A stretch of 58,992 nt of DNA, taken from positions 1 to 58,992 of the IMG/VR virus record IMGVR_UViG_3300042869_000878. One strand, 5' to 3'. The notes under the pieces are model-generated. The model was not told the DNA's origin and did no database searches. It worked only from the letters and a program-made list of their open reading frames with translations. This document shows positions 31,805-40,261 of the stretch, piece by piece. The translations under genes and the position numbers were made by a program. The stretch is from a virus. Position 1 is the first letter of the stretch. Each line of letters starts with the position of its first letter.

Positions 31805-32121
31805 TACTTACCAATAACAATATCACTATAGTTTAAGGTTTCCATACCTTTCATATCATCAACCACTTCGTCATACATGTAAGCTTTAACCACTGAAACA
31901 ATTGATTGTTCCGCTTGAGCAATCTTAGATTCCATCCAATCATCCAACTGTTCATCATCTTCCATAATCTCCCACATTTGTAATGCTAAGGTACCAAGGG
32001 CAAAAAGTTGTTGCTTAGCCATATAATTACCATCTTTATCTTCATTAATAAGTTCAGTATTTTCAGATAAAGCTTTTTTTAATTTTTCAAGTTGTTCTTC
32101 TGTGATTATAATTTTAGACAT
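31804..32121 (-). CDS. Helical protein with ITEEQ N-terminus and DDWMESKI motif
   Basis: A 105-residue protein. The start is the ATG at 32121 after a TATTTATATATA motif; the longer frame runs through a terminator. Residues 1-20 (MSKIIITEEQLEKLKKALSE) are a helix ending in Leu-Ser-Glu, a candidate protease site. The second half, QLFALGTLALQMWEIMEDDEQLDDWMESKIAQAE, is a helical pattern seen in many T4-like phage virion proteins, where EQLxDWxxSKI recurs. Probably a virion-associated protein. Confidence 0.6.
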   Translation of the reverse strand: MSKIIITEEQLEKLKKALSENTELINEDKDGNYMAKQQLFALGTLALQMWEIMEDDEQLDDWMESKIAQAEQSIVSVVKAYMYDEVVDDMKGMETLNYSDIVIGK

Positions 32122-32155
32122 AACTATAGTTTTATATATAAATACAAATAAAACG

Positions 32156-32184
32156 AAAAAAGGGAACACTAATGTTCCCTTTTG
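32156..32184 (-). terminator. Intrinsic terminator before the 105-residue gene
   Basis: AAGGGAACA and TGTTCCCTT pair around a 4-base loop and end in T on both strands. On the minus strand it closes the rfbB-side transcript. Confidence 0.9.
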
Positions 32185-32226
32185 AGCCCAACCCGGAAGT
32201 TGGTCCACCACTTTGTTTAACAAAGA

Positions 32227-32487
32227 CTATTTAACCTCACCTACTTTAGCCAATACTTGTTCAGAAAATGTAACAAACTCCATTTCAGTTGTGATTAAAG
32301 ATTCAACTAAAATCTTGTTAGGAATATGTACTAATGTATCAGTCACGTTGTAGTATCTAAACGCAACTCCGTTATCAATAGCGTCATTCACAAGTTTTAA
32401 AAATAATTTTGTCTGTATTGCGTCAACAAAAGACATTGTTAATACTTTACCGAATTTTTCGTGTTGGATGTTTAATGTTACTTTCAT
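32227..32487 (-). CDS. Unknown small protein, 86 residues
   Basis: Begins MKVTLNIQHEKFGKVLTMSF. It looks like a small alpha/beta domain with no catalytic or metal motif. A TATATTTG promoter box lies at 32492-32499, 4 bases before the ATG, so the message has almost no leader. It is followed by a terminator and so can be expressed alone. Function unknown. Confidence 0.6.
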   Translation of the reverse strand: MKVTLNIQHEKFGKVLTMSFVDAIQTKLFLKLVNDAIDNGVAFRYYNVTDTLVHIPNKILVESLITTEMEFVTFSEQVLAKVGEVK

Positions 32488-32505
32488 AACACAAATATAG
32501 ATAAA

Positions 32506-33474
32506 CTATTCCTTACTTCCAAACTTTTTGAAATAAAAATCAATAGTTTTATCTAACCCTTCATCAAAATTAACTTTAGGTTCCCACCCAATTTGTTCTT
32601 TCACCTTGGTTGAATCAATAGAGTATCTAAAGTCATGTCCTTTTCTATCTTCAACAAATGTAATTAAGTCTTGTGAGTTCTGTTCCCATTGTTTAATATT
32701 ATCAATCTTATCACAAATCAATCTAACCAGTCTTAAATTATTTAGTTCATTACGTCCACCGATACAATAGGTTTCGCCTACCTTACCTTTGTGAAATATC
32801 ATATCAATCGCATCCACATGGTCCTGAACATATAACCAGTCCCTCACATTCTGTCCGTTACCATAAACTGGTATTGGTTTCCCATTAAGGATACTTTTAA
32901 TGATTGTTGGAATTAATTTTTCTTGATGTTGGTTTGGTCCAAAGTTATTTGAACAATTTGATATCACAACAGGTAATCCATAAGTGTGGTAGTAAGCTCT
33001 AACAAAGTGGTCGGATGATGCCTTTGATGCTGAGTAAGGACTTCTTGGGTCATAAGCAGTCTTCTCATCAAAAGAACCCACCGCACCTAAATGTCCAAAA
33101 ACCTCATCAGTTGATATGTGATAGAATAATTTAATACCATACTTAATTGAAGCGTCCAACAGATTCAACGTTCCAATAATATTTGTTTGAACAAACTCCA
33201 TCGGATTTAATATTGAGTTATCAACATGTGATTCAGCCGCGAAGTGTATTACCGAGTCAAACTTGTAATTTTCAAATAACTTAAATAATCTTTCTCGTTC
33301 AGTAATACTAAATTTGATTATTCTAGAGCTTCTAACATCATCAATGTTATCTTCATCCGCTGCATATGTCCCACTATCAAGGATGACTAAATTATAGTCA
33401 GGATATTTCTTTTTAAAGGTATTATAAAAATTAGAACCAATAAAACCTAATCCACCAGTTATTAATACATTCAT
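32506..33474 (-). CDS. rfbB: dTDP-glucose 4,6-dehydratase
   Basis: A 322-residue short-chain dehydrogenase that converts dTDP-glucose to dTDP-4-keto-6-deoxyglucose, an early step to rhamnose and other deoxysugars. It has the NAD-binding GGLGFIGS (residues 7-14), HFAAESHVD (about 80), the catalytic STDEVFG (about 120), YSASKASSDH (about 147, Tyr-x3-Lys) and NNFGPNQ. Length is close to that of cellular RfbB (about 350). The start overlaps the stop of the upstream gene by 4 bases. It may feed the phage's glycosyltransferases at 53.7-57 kb or alter the host surface. Confidence 0.95.
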   Translation of the reverse strand: MNVLITGGLGFIGSNFYNTFKKKYPDYNLVILDSGTYAADEDNIDDVRSSRIIKFSITERERLFKLFENYKFDSVIHFAAESHVDNSILNPMEFVQTNIIGTLNLLDASIKYGIKLFYHISTDEVFGHLGAVGSFDEKTAYDPRSPYSASKASSDHFVRAYYHTYGLPVVISNCSNNFGPNQHQEKLIPTIIKSILNGKPIPVYGNGQNVRDWLYVQDHVDAIDMIFHKGKVGETYCIGGRNELNNLRLVRLICDKIDNIKQWEQNSQDLITFVEDRKGHDFRYSIDSTKVKEQIGWEPKVNFDEGLDKTIDFYFKKFGSKE

Positions 33475-33734
33475 TTCTCTATTTCTATTTTAAATTCAGT
33501 TTTGTTCTTACTGAAGTTTTCTTTAATGATAGAGTTCCAACTCAATTCTGTTATGAATTTTTTGAACTCTTCGTCTTTGATTTTCTTAATATAAGAAAGT
33601 AATTCCTGTTCGGTGCAATCTGGATTAACATCCATAAATTGTTTAATAATCGGAAATTTGTCCAAGTCAATTTCCTCAAATTCTCTAACACCTTCGTATT
33701 GGTGTTTTTCAACCACACCCATTTTAATTTTCAT
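33471..33734 (-). CDS. Unknown small protein upstream of rfbB
   Basis: An 87-residue charged helical protein beginning MKIKMGVVEKHQYEGVREFE. No recognised domain. Its stop overlaps the rfbB start (ATGA), so the two are coupled. It begins just after a terminator, with a short AT-rich leader. A regulatory or structural link to RfbB is not visible. Confidence 0.55.
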   Translation of the reverse strand: MKIKMGVVEKHQYEGVREFEEIDLDKFPIIKQFMDVNPDCTEQELLSYIKKIKDEEFKKFITELSWNSIIKENFSKNKTEFKIEIEK

Positions 33735-33743
33735 ATCCGATAT

Positions 33744-33776
33744 AAAAATTATAATCCCCCATGTTTCAGGGGGATT
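33744..33776 (-). terminator. Intrinsic terminator of the T9SS-sorted protein gene
   Basis: AATCCCCC pairs with GGGGGATT around an 8-base loop, with a T-rich tract a few bases later on the minus strand. Confidence 0.85.
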
Positions 33777-33779
33777 TTA

Positions 33780-34832
33780 TTATTTAATAATTCTTGTTGT
33801 GTAAAACTTACCACTATCGTCAGTAAGAGTAATAACATAAGTTCCATTACTTAATGTTTCAGAATCAAACTGAATGTTGTTAGTAAAATATTTTTCTTGG
33901 TGAACACATCTTCCGTCGATAGACATAACTCTTAACGTTCCACTATTTGATGGTGTGTTAATATTAACAATACCTAACACAGGGTTTGGCCAAACTTTAA
34001 CGTTATTAGTCATTGTTTCTTCAACCCCAATTATAAATTCAGGAACAACGTTTAAGGTATAATCATTTAAAATTCCACCCGGTGTCCAAACTCCATTACT
34101 ATCAATTGAAAAGTTTATTGAAGTATAAACCTGACAACCATTAATGGAAATTGCGTATAAGTTAATCGGGAGCATTTGTGAAGTAAACGTTGAGGTAGGG
34201 AATGTAATGGTTGGGTATTGTTCGTTTGAACTCGTCCCATTTCCTCCATTTCCAAAAAACCATTCCCATTCTACAGTATTTGAACCTTGGTAAACCACGT
34301 AAATAGTGTTTGGTTCAGATACAAGTGAATCAGGAACAAAGTACAGAGTATCAATTGTCGGCATTGCCTCAATTAAACCATCACAGTTGTTATCAATACC
34401 GTCATAACATAGTTCAGGTGCCCCTGGATAGATATATGGGTCAAATGGATTACAGTCAATGTTATCCATGAACCCATCAAAATCTGAGTCTTGGTTTTGA
34501 AGTACTATCGTAAATGTCTGAACACCTTGTCCTGACCCAAGATATATTGTTTCATTTATACAAGTCTCACCTAAACATGGTGAAGTATAAATTGCACAGA
34601 TACTAACATTTAGACTATCAATTGCTGGTACAACTGCAACATAACTTCCTGTAGGTTGTTGTGTTAAAGTAATACTACCTTGAATACCACCTCCATAATA
34701 GTTTCCGAACAATGTGTATGGACATCCTCCGAGGTTAATTATATCAACGTTAAAAGACGTTAATACTTGTGATGATGCACTCATTCCAATGAATGCGAAA
34801 AGGGTTAAAAGAAATAATTTAATTTTTTTCAT
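33780..34832 (-). CDS. Secreted protein with type IX secretion C-terminal sorting domain
   Basis: A 350-residue exported protein. The Sec signal peptide is MKKIKLFLLTLFAFIGMSAS with a cut after SSQ-type residues (about 21). Residues 105-150 hold a MopE-like, calcium or copper-binding segment: DSDFDGFMDNIDCNPFDP then PELCYDGIDNNCDG. The last 75 residues are a type A T9SS sorting domain: VKVWPNPVLGIVNIN, LRVMSIDGR, LSNGTYVITL, TTRIIK. In Bacteroidota such domains send proteins through the T9SS to the cell surface. A phage gene with this layout would let the phage place a protein on its host, perhaps to block superinfection. It is a single-gene transcript with its own terminator. Confidence 0.9.
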   Translation of the reverse strand: MKKIKLFLLTLFAFIGMSASSQVLTSFNVDIINLGGCPYTLFGNYYGGGIQGSITLTQQPTGSYVAVVPAIDSLNVSICAIYTSPCLGETCINETIYLGSGQGVQTFTIVLQNQDSDFDGFMDNIDCNPFDPYIYPGAPELCYDGIDNNCDGLIEAMPTIDTLYFVPDSLVSEPNTIYVVYQGSNTVEWEWFFGNGGNGTSSNEQYPTITFPTSTFTSQMLPINLYAISINGCQVYTSINFSIDSNGVWTPGGILNDYTLNVVPEFIIGVEETMTNNVKVWPNPVLGIVNINTPSNSGTLRVMSIDGRCVHQEKYFTNNIQFDSETLSNGTYVITLTDDSGKFYTTRIIK

Positions 34833-34895
34833 AGTTTGTTTTTTTATGTTTAGGTAATAATAGAATAATTGAATTACATAATCAACACATTAATC

Positions 34896-34920
34896 AAAAA
34901 CCCCCTTTTTCAAGGGGGCT
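34896..34920 (-). terminator. Intrinsic terminator of the endolysin gene
   Basis: CCCCCTT pairs with AAGGGGG and a five-T run follows on the minus strand. Confidence 0.92.
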
Positions 34921-34924
34921 TAGA

Positions 34925-35770
34925 TTATTTAAGTAGGTTGTAATACTCGTTGAAGTGTTTTATTCTGTCAGTGAGCCCTATAACCCCGCCATTAACTCGT
35001 TTTGTAACTGCCGTGACAGTTGCAACATCAGAACCCTTATCACAGATTGACCAAAGTTTGTTTGAATCAAAGAAGAACGCCGCAGAGGCTAAAGGATATT
35101 TGGTAGCAACTAAATCAGGATTAGACACAGTATCTTCACCAATGAACTTAGCGAAGTTTGTATAGTTTTGTTTACCAGTCAACTGGATATATCCTCTTCC
35201 ACGGAATTTAAAACCTTCACCTGTTGACTCATCACCATTACCCATTCTACTTCCATAAACACGTGAAGCAATCTTTTCAGGTTGACGAGCATATGACTCG
35301 TTTAAGTTACCAGGGAAATACTTACCAAAGATTTTCTTAAGTCCGTCAGCAGAATAGTTAAGGTTCTCAGAAACAGCTTTAAACCCACCTGACTCGTGTC
35401 CACACTGAGCCAAGAAATGAGCTAATCTTAATGGGTTAGTGATATTGAATTTTTTAGCAGTTTCAGGGATTTGAGCAATCACTGCGTCAGGAATATGTCC
35501 TTTTAGATTTTGTAATTTGAACTCAGAACTTGTTGGAATAACAACATCTTCTTTAACCACTTGTGCTGGTTGAACAGGTTGAGTTGTCGCTCCGAACATT
35601 TTAGACCAAGTTCCTGGCCCAACGATTCCGTCAGCGGTTATTCCGTTAGCCGCTTGCCATTCTTTAACTTTTTTCTCTGTGTTAGGACCGAATGAACCAT
35701 CGGCAGTTAATCCTAATTTTGCTTGGAGTTGTTTAACGTCTTCTCCTTTAGACCCAACTTTTAGTAACAT
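34925..35770 (-). CDS. Endolysin: peptidoglycan-binding domain plus GH19 lysozyme/chitinase-like domain
   Basis: A 281-residue glycosidase. Residues 1-58 are a peptidoglycan-binding domain (GSKGEDVKQLQAKLGLTADG, PNTEKKVKEWQ, GIVGPGTWSKMFG). Residues about 75-281 are a GH19 domain: HFLAQCGHESGGF holds the catalytic Glu, ENLNYSA, then FRGRGYIQLTGKQNY, and TKRVNGG near the end. GH19 enzymes of phages cut muramic-glucosamine bonds. There is no signal peptide, so a holin is needed. It is unlinked to the amidase cassette at 21 kb, so the phage has two unrelated wall enzymes; one may be virion-borne. Confidence 0.93.
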   Translation of the reverse strand: MLLKVGSKGEDVKQLQAKLGLTADGSFGPNTEKKVKEWQAANGITADGIVGPGTWSKMFGATTQPVQPAQVVKEDVVIPTSSEFKLQNLKGHIPDAVIAQIPETAKKFNITNPLRLAHFLAQCGHESGGFKAVSENLNYSADGLKKIFGKYFPGNLNESYARQPEKIASRVYGSRMGNGDESTGEGFKFRGRGYIQLTGKQNYTNFAKFIGEDTVSNPDLVATKYPLASAAFFFDSNKLWSICDKGSDVATVTAVTKRVNGGVIGLTDRIKHFNEYYNLLK

Positions 35771-35810
35771 AATTTATAATTTTATTATAAATATGTTTAA
35801 AGTCAGGAAA

Positions 35811-35996
35811 TTAAACGGTTATAATCCAAGTCAAGAGTGAAGCAAATATAAAAAAGAATAAAACCCCAATCCACAGAACACCAGAATTAAAATTTTCTTT
35901 CTGTTTATTTTTGTGATAATATTTTCTAACTTCTTCACCTAACTCGTAATTGTTTGGGTATTTGTTAACTAATTCTTTAATCTCTTTAGGTATCAT
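35811..35996 (-). CDS. Small C-terminal-anchored membrane protein
   Basis: A 61-residue protein. The first 38 residues are charged and helical (PKEIKELVNKYPNNYELGEEVRKYY); residues 40-60 are one hydrophobic helix (VLWIGVLFFFIFASLLTWIIT). The soluble part should face the cytoplasm. It follows the endolysin gene's promoter region and lies 2 bases from the next gene. It could act in lysis or at the membrane; nothing decides. Confidence 0.6.
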   Translation of the reverse strand: MIPKEIKELVNKYPNNYELGEEVRKYYHKNKQKENFNSGVLWIGVLFFFIFASLLTWIITV

Positions 35997-35998
35997 GA

Positions 35999-36223
35999 TT
36001 ACTTTTTTGTATAAATATAAAAGTGTTCACCAATATCTACAGTGTATCTTTCCATAAACTTACCCTGACAAGCTTCTTTAAGTTTTGGTGTTAAAGCAAA
36101 ATGTTCATCTTCATCCAAAGTAGGTTGAAGTCTAATCTCATACTCCATCTTATATGGTAGTTCCTTTTGTGTTACCACCGCCCATGATGGTAATACCTCT
36201 TTAAGATTTTCTAATATTGTCAT
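35999..36223 (-). CDS. Unknown small protein, 74 residues
   Basis: Begins MTILENLKEVLPSWAVVTQK. A compact alpha/beta pattern with one Cys and no known motif. It is the first gene downstream of the second large RNA's terminator, and a TATTTATAG motif lies about 13 bases before the ATG. It is co-oriented with the membrane protein gene after it. Confidence 0.58.
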   Translation of the reverse strand: MTILENLKEVLPSWAVVTQKELPYKMEYEIRLQPTLDEDEHFALTPKLKEACQGKFMERYTVDIGEHFYIYTKK

Positions 36224-36244
36224 AGTTTATAAGTATCTATAAAT

Positions 36245-36268
36245 AAAAAAACCCGTCAATTGACAGGT
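36245..36268 (-). terminator. Intrinsic terminator of large RNA copy 2
   Basis: ACCTGTC pairs with GACGGGT (one G-U) around AATT, followed by seven T on the minus strand. The hairpin sequence differs from the copy 1 terminator, but position relative to the conserved 3' end (CTGTAATCTCAGG) is the same. Confidence 0.93.
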
Positions 36269-37266
36269 CAGATTAGAAAAGCCTGAGATTACAGCTTATG
36301 TTAAGAAACTTTTGAAGGATTATTGTTTCCCTTCGTATCCACCACCTTTTGGGTAGTATTTCTTAGTGACGGTATTTTAGGTGTACCACTCCTTGAGGTT
36401 TGAATTACTCTATCAGTACTTAACTCTTTCCGAGGTTGCCACCCCAGTTCGTCCTTGCGGGACTAAAGGTTTTTCTTAACAATACACATTGACTTGGGGT
36501 CTCTGTATGCAATGAACGGCTCATTACTATGTAGTCACCTTTCACTCAAACCTGATGGACACTTTTCCTTTGTTATTTTGTAATAATTTTAGGGTTGTGT
36601 TGTAGATGTGTCAGAGTAGTGGTCCAACATAAGCTCTGTCTCCTTTTGAGCGACAGAATACTAAACTACTCCGTGAAGTGTCCCCACCTCCATATTTCAA
36701 GATTACTTCATAAAGAGACCTTGGTAGGTCTTCCTTAGGGATAGTAGCGACACCACTCGTTCTCCATCTTACCTTTCGGTTTTAAGTCCTCTATCATATT
36801 GGGACCCGCAATAGTGTAACTGGATGGTCACATTTCTTACAGAGTTCCTATGGGTTATTCTTATCGTTCTTCCGAACTCAACTTGAGAATCTACTTTCCC
36901 AAGTCACCCAACCATTTTCCCTACGAAGTTATCCTCGGTACTTACGGTGTGGTGATATCCCACTTGTGTACTTGAGTTCAATTCCCCTTACGGGGTTTCA
37001 AACCGCAGTCTCCTCAACACAGGGGAGACCACTTTATCCTACTTTCGTAGTTTATTTAAGGACCATACACGGCCCATTATCGTTTATCAGTTACACTCAA
37101 GCTGCGGACTTTCTGCCATTTACTCGGTGGATAATATCACCGACACTTTGTGTTTCCTGAACGGATAATCTTTTTGTTTCAAAGAACGCTTTTTCAAAAA
37201 GAGAAGAAGGAGGAATCTTTACAACCTACCGAAGTAGGAATCTTTACAACCTCTTCATCTCAAATC
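36245..37266 (-). ncRNA. Giant structured noncoding RNA, copy 2 (GOLLD/ROOL-like class)
   Basis: About 1,020 bases, paralogous to the RNA at 19665-20651 across nearly its whole length. Both copies share long identical blocks (for example GGGACCCGCAATAGTG on the plus strand) and the same hairpins with compensatory changes. Copy 2 has the same GAAA-capped hairpins at 37039-37050 and 36771-36780. The two copies diverge mainly in peripheral hairpins and at the 5' end, where copy 2 has extra sequence (37082-37250). No reading frame is conserved between copies. The 5' end is estimated from the proximal promoter. Confidence 0.88.
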
Positions 37267-37271
37267 TTTTA

Positions 37272-37302
37272 CAAACTTACGACTTTTTTTTCTTTCTGTC
37301 AA
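37272..37302 (-). promoter_or_regulatory. Proximal promoter of large RNA copy 2
   Basis: On the minus strand TTG (37300-37302), 20 bases, TAAGTTTG (37272-37279). Confidence 0.8.
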
Positions 37303-37373
37303 GTAGTTTGTGAACTTTTTTTTTGATTTAACTACCGAGTATCTTTCATCCCCTATGAGTGTTAAATCTTTTA

Positions 37374-37404
37374 CAAACTTACGGCGAATATTCCGTAGTG
37401 TCAA
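37374..37404 (-). promoter_or_regulatory. Distal promoter of large RNA copy 2
   Basis: On the minus strand TTG (37402-37404), 20 bases, TAAGTTTG (37374-37381). The -7 region and the following TAAAAGATTT repeat those of the proximal promoter, 102 bases apart. Confidence 0.8.
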
Positions 37405-37422
37405 ATAAATATATCAAAAAAA

Positions 37423-37833
37423 TCAAAAGTTTAACACATCAGTTAAAACTTCCTTAATACCTGATGACATATTAAGTCCTTTAATTTCTTCTAAAGTCAT
37501 ATAAGCGCACTCTGTGTGTTCAAAACCATCCGCTGCTCCATCTAAATCCGGAATGATTTCAGTATCGGTTTTAAAAATAAAGACATGTAAAATTGTTTTT
37601 ACCTGTCCTAACTTATTATAACGATTAATTCTAGATAAAGGTTTAATGACACCATCAACACTAACACCCATCTCTTCATAGAACTCTCTATACGCAGCAT
37701 CCTTTGGGTCTTCACCTTCTTCTATACCACCCATAGGTATTGCCCATTTTGATGGTTCATTAATTTCGACAGCTCTCTTACAAACTAAACATCTGTTATT
37801 TACTTTTACAATTATTCCTGCACTTTGTTTCAT
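37423..37833 (-). CDS. Nudix hydrolase
   Basis: A 136-residue Nudix enzyme. The Nudix box is GGIEEGEDPKDAAYREFYEEMGV (residues about 35-57, written here as its ends GGIEEGED and REFYEEMGV), with the metal-binding Glu residues in place. Such enzymes hydrolyse nucleoside diphosphate derivatives; substrates range from mutagenic dNTPs to capped RNA. An N-terminal IIVKVNNRCLVCKRA strand and a downstream VKTILHVFIFK fit the family. It is divergent from the DUF192 gene with about 20 bases between starts. A fragment of its 5' end is duplicated at 38197. Confidence 0.9.
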   Translation of the reverse strand: MKQSAGIIVKVNNRCLVCKRAVEINEPSKWAIPMGGIEEGEDPKDAAYREFYEEMGVSVDGVIKPLSRINRYNKLGQVKTILHVFIFKTDTEIIPDLDGAADGFEHTECAYMTLEEIKGLNMSSGIKEVLTDVLNF

Positions 37834-37853
37834 AATACTATTTATATATAACT

Positions 37854-38207
37854 ATGTTTGTAATAATAAATAAAGAAATTTTTAAAGTCAAAGTTTGTAA
37901 AACCAAATCTGAAACTCAAAGAGGGATGATAGGTCGTGAATTTATCGGATTTGATGGTATGCTATTTTTAATGGGTAAAGGTGAACACAGTTTTTGGATG
38001 ATGAACTGTATTATTCCTTTGGATATTATCTTTATAGATGAAAACTATAAGATAACAAAAATACACCACAACTGTGAACCATGTGAAGATGAACTTTGTC
38101 AAAGTTACGAAGGTTCTGGAACCTATGTTTTAGAAATAGAAGGTGGTCGTTGTCAAGATGAAAATATTGAAGAAGGTGATATCTGTAAGTTTTTAATTAA
38201 AGTTTAA
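37854..38207 (+). CDS. DUF192 family protein
   Basis: A 117-residue protein that is a single DUF192 domain. Signatures are ETQRGMIGREF (about 19-29), GMLFLMGKGEHSFWMMNCIIPLDIIFID (about 35-62, in which FWM-x-N-x-x-x-PLD is the hallmark) and CEPC. The family is common in bacteria and archaea with unknown function, probably ligand binding. It has four Cys residues, two of them a CEPC pair. A CTATTTATATATA motif lies just before the start. No signal peptide. Confidence 0.88.
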   Translation: MFVIINKEIFKVKVCKTKSETQRGMIGREFIGFDGMLFLMGKGEHSFWMMNCIIPLDIIFIDENYKITKIHHNCEPCEDELCQSYEGSGTYVLEIEGGRCQDENIEEGDICKFLIKV

Positions 38208-38247
38208 ACTTTCTTACTTTTACAATTATTCCCGCACTTTGTTTCAT
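38197..38247 (-). pseudogene. Duplicated 5' fragment of the Nudix gene
   Basis: Sixteen codons read MKQSAGIIVKV followed by RKFKL and a stop; the first 11 residues equal the Nudix N-terminus at 37833. The match extends to the DNA at about 37800-37835. It looks like a leftover of a tandem duplication or recombination that placed a second copy of the divergent promoter region before the GNAT gene. Confidence 0.75.
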
Positions 38248-38283
38248 ATATACTTATATTTATAAATAGGTGAAAACTAACTA

Positions 38284-38775
38284 ATGAAAAGACTTTCTCA
38301 AATTTCTATTTTAAAAAAATTGGTTCTTGAGTCGATTAACCAACCTGAAATTATTTTTGAGGGCGATTTGAGTGTAAGTCCAGGTTTAAGAATATGTCTT
38401 TACGATAAGGACAAAAATATGATTGGTAGTACTAATGTACTTGACTATGATTCATCAATTGGGTTGGACCCTGATATTAATAGATTTAATAATAAAAAGA
38501 CGGAATATTGTAGAGAGATGTGTGACGATAATTTTTTTAATGGTAAAAACTCCGTTTATTTACATAGTTTATTTGTGGATGAAAATCATAGAAACAGAGG
38601 ATATGCCGACATTCTAAAAAATGAATGTCATGAAATTGCCAAATCTAGGGGTTTTGATTACGCAACTTCAATAGTCAGTTTAAAAAATGAGGCATCACAA
38701 GAGTTAAACAAAAAACATGGGTACAAAGTACACCAAACAAATGGGTTTAAGGATTTTTTCTATAAAAAATTGTGA
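38284..38775 (+). CDS. GNAT N-acetyltransferase
   Basis: A 163-residue acetyltransferase. The acetyl-CoA binding region is LHSLFVDENHRNRGYADIL (about 98-116, with the R/Q-x-x-G-x-G/A loop as RNRGYA), then a helix, then ATSIVSLKNEASQELNKKHGY (about 130-150). The N-terminal 16 residues, MKRLSQISILKKLVLE, are a basic helix ending in Val-Leu-Glu, close to a prohead protease site. Many phage GNATs modify host proteins; target unknown. The start lies after TTATATTTATAAATAGG. Confidence 0.82.
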   Translation: MKRLSQISILKKLVLESINQPEIIFEGDLSVSPGLRICLYDKDKNMIGSTNVLDYDSSIGLDPDINRFNNKKTEYCREMCDDNFFNGKNSVYLHSLFVDENHRNRGYADILKNECHEIAKSRGFDYATSIVSLKNEASQELNKKHGYKVHQTNGFKDFFYKKL

Positions 38776-38780
38776 ATAAC

Positions 38781-40187
38781 TCAATTCTTTGAAGACTCAA
38801 TTTTTTCTTGTAGGACACTAACAAATCTATTCTGTAACATCTTTAAGAATTTAATATAAGGTGAATCTTCTTTTTCAGACTCATACTTGTACTTACCTTG
38901 TGGTGGTCTCTTACTTCTTCCAATATAGTTTAATCCTGATATATTTGTAATACACTTGTGTCCACCTGAATTGGCTTGGATAACTTCCCATACAGGAACG
39001 GTAACACCATCTAAAACACTCCATTCTTCTTCAGTCAGTTCAGTTGATTTCTTTTCCATCAAAGATTTAATATCCATAAGTGTTTTAACACCATCTTTCT
39101 CATCCAAGTATTTGTCTCCGTATATTGCAGCAAAATCCTTAAAGGTAAATCCAACTGATTCTTCTTTCGCAGCAGTTTCAGAAACCCACTTGATTGTTGA
39201 TAATGGGACTTGTTTTTCTTTTAATTGTGATTCCCAATGTCCCAATACTTCTTGAGCAATCTCTCCCAAGTTAACACCTTTAAGTTCTCTTTCTTTTTTA
39301 AAAGGGTTACATGATGCCTGTAATAAACCAAGTGGCCAAGCAATAACAAGGAAGTCAGCATCAGGGTTGTTTCTAAATGGGGTATATCTATCATATGAAC
39401 CAGGTCTCATCATACTTCCACCACCATACTGAACGATGATATTATCTTTAACCTGAACATTCTTATGTCCTTTCATTGTCTGAACGTAATCTTCTTTGTT
39501 TTTCTCTAATGAAGATATATCAGCATATCTGTTTGTCTTCATTAATTCCTTAATCTTATTGTAGATTGAAAGAAGTGAAGGTTTACAATCTAATACTAAT
39601 GTCTCTAAAAATCCTGGTTTACTTTTGAAAGCCAACAATAATTTGTTGGTAACCAAACCTAATAACATTCTATTTTCTTTAGCACTCTTTTCTTTTGATG
39701 TACCATAAACATAATTCATCACCATTTCAGGTGTAATGTTTTTGGAAGCGTAATCAGCACTATCAACCATAGATATTGTCGCAACATCTTCTGGTGTGAA
39801 AATTTCAGAAGCCGGGACAATCTGTGAAAGAGTTTCAACATTTGAACGAGCCCCTCTGAACTGAGTTGACTTAGTTTCGTCAGCTCCGGCTTGTCTGTCG
39901 TGGTGGTCGGTATGAACCACGAACATTGGTTTTCCGTGAGCAAAGTCAACAAGAACTGGCATAATTTCACCTTCAGCATCCGCCTTCTTAACCGCAAATT
40001 CTTTATCTCCGTATTGGATTACTTCAACATCAACAACTTTAATTCCATTGTCTTCCAAATACTTTTTCATTGCTAATGCAGTTGCAACACCATCTAAATC
40101 TTGGTGAAAGTATATCTTCGCTTTGCTGTATCTATTAGAAAGTTCTTTTATGTTTCTAATACCACCTTCAGAAATTATCTTTTTCAT
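38781..40187 (-). CDS. DHH-family phosphoesterase
   Basis: A 468-residue DHH protein. Motifs are FHQDLDGVATALAMK (about 28-42), VDFAHGKP (about 82), the DHH motif itself in VVHTDHHDRQAG (about 92-103) and MVDSADYAS (about 145). The C-terminal part has a GGSM and a GHKCITNISGLNYIG segment, the DHHA1-like substrate-binding glycine region. Relatives are RecJ nucleases and oligoribonucleases. The N-terminus MKKIISE contains Ile-Ser-Glu, a possible prohead protease site. It ends 6 bases from the convergent GNAT gene. Could digest nano-RNA or single-stranded DNA. Confidence 0.85.
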   Translation of the reverse strand: MKKIISEGGIRNIKELSNRYSKAKIYFHQDLDGVATALAMKKYLEDNGIKVVDVEVIQYGDKEFAVKKADAEGEIMPVLVDFAHGKPMFVVHTDHHDRQAGADETKSTQFRGARSNVETLSQIVPASEIFTPEDVATISMVDSADYASKNITPEMVMNYVYGTSKEKSAKENRMLLGLVTNKLLLAFKSKPGFLETLVLDCKPSLLSIYNKIKELMKTNRYADISSLEKNKEDYVQTMKGHKNVQVKDNIIVQYGGGSMMRPGSYDRYTPFRNNPDADFLVIAWPLGLLQASCNPFKKERELKGVNLGEIAQEVLGHWESQLKEKQVPLSTIKWVSETAAKEESVGFTFKDFAAIYGDKYLDEKDGVKTLMDIKSLMEKKSTELTEEEWSVLDGVTVPVWEVIQANSGGHKCITNISGLNYIGRSKRPPQGKYKYESEKEDSPYIKFLKMLQNRFVSVLQEKIESSKN

Positions 40188-40206
40188 TAATAATAAATAT
40201 TATAAC

Positions 40207-40238
40207 AAAAAAAAAGTTCATCATTACGATGAACCTTT
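40207..40238 (-). terminator. Intrinsic terminator before the DHH gene
   Basis: GTTCATC pairs with GATGAAC around a 5-base loop and is followed by nine T on the minus strand. Confidence 0.92.
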
Positions 40239-40261
40239 TAAAGTAAAAAAGTAATATACCT

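Noticed and set aside
36966-37160. Short plus-strand frame inside large RNA copy 2
   Set aside because: Absent from copy 1 and on the strand opposite to the promoters and terminator.
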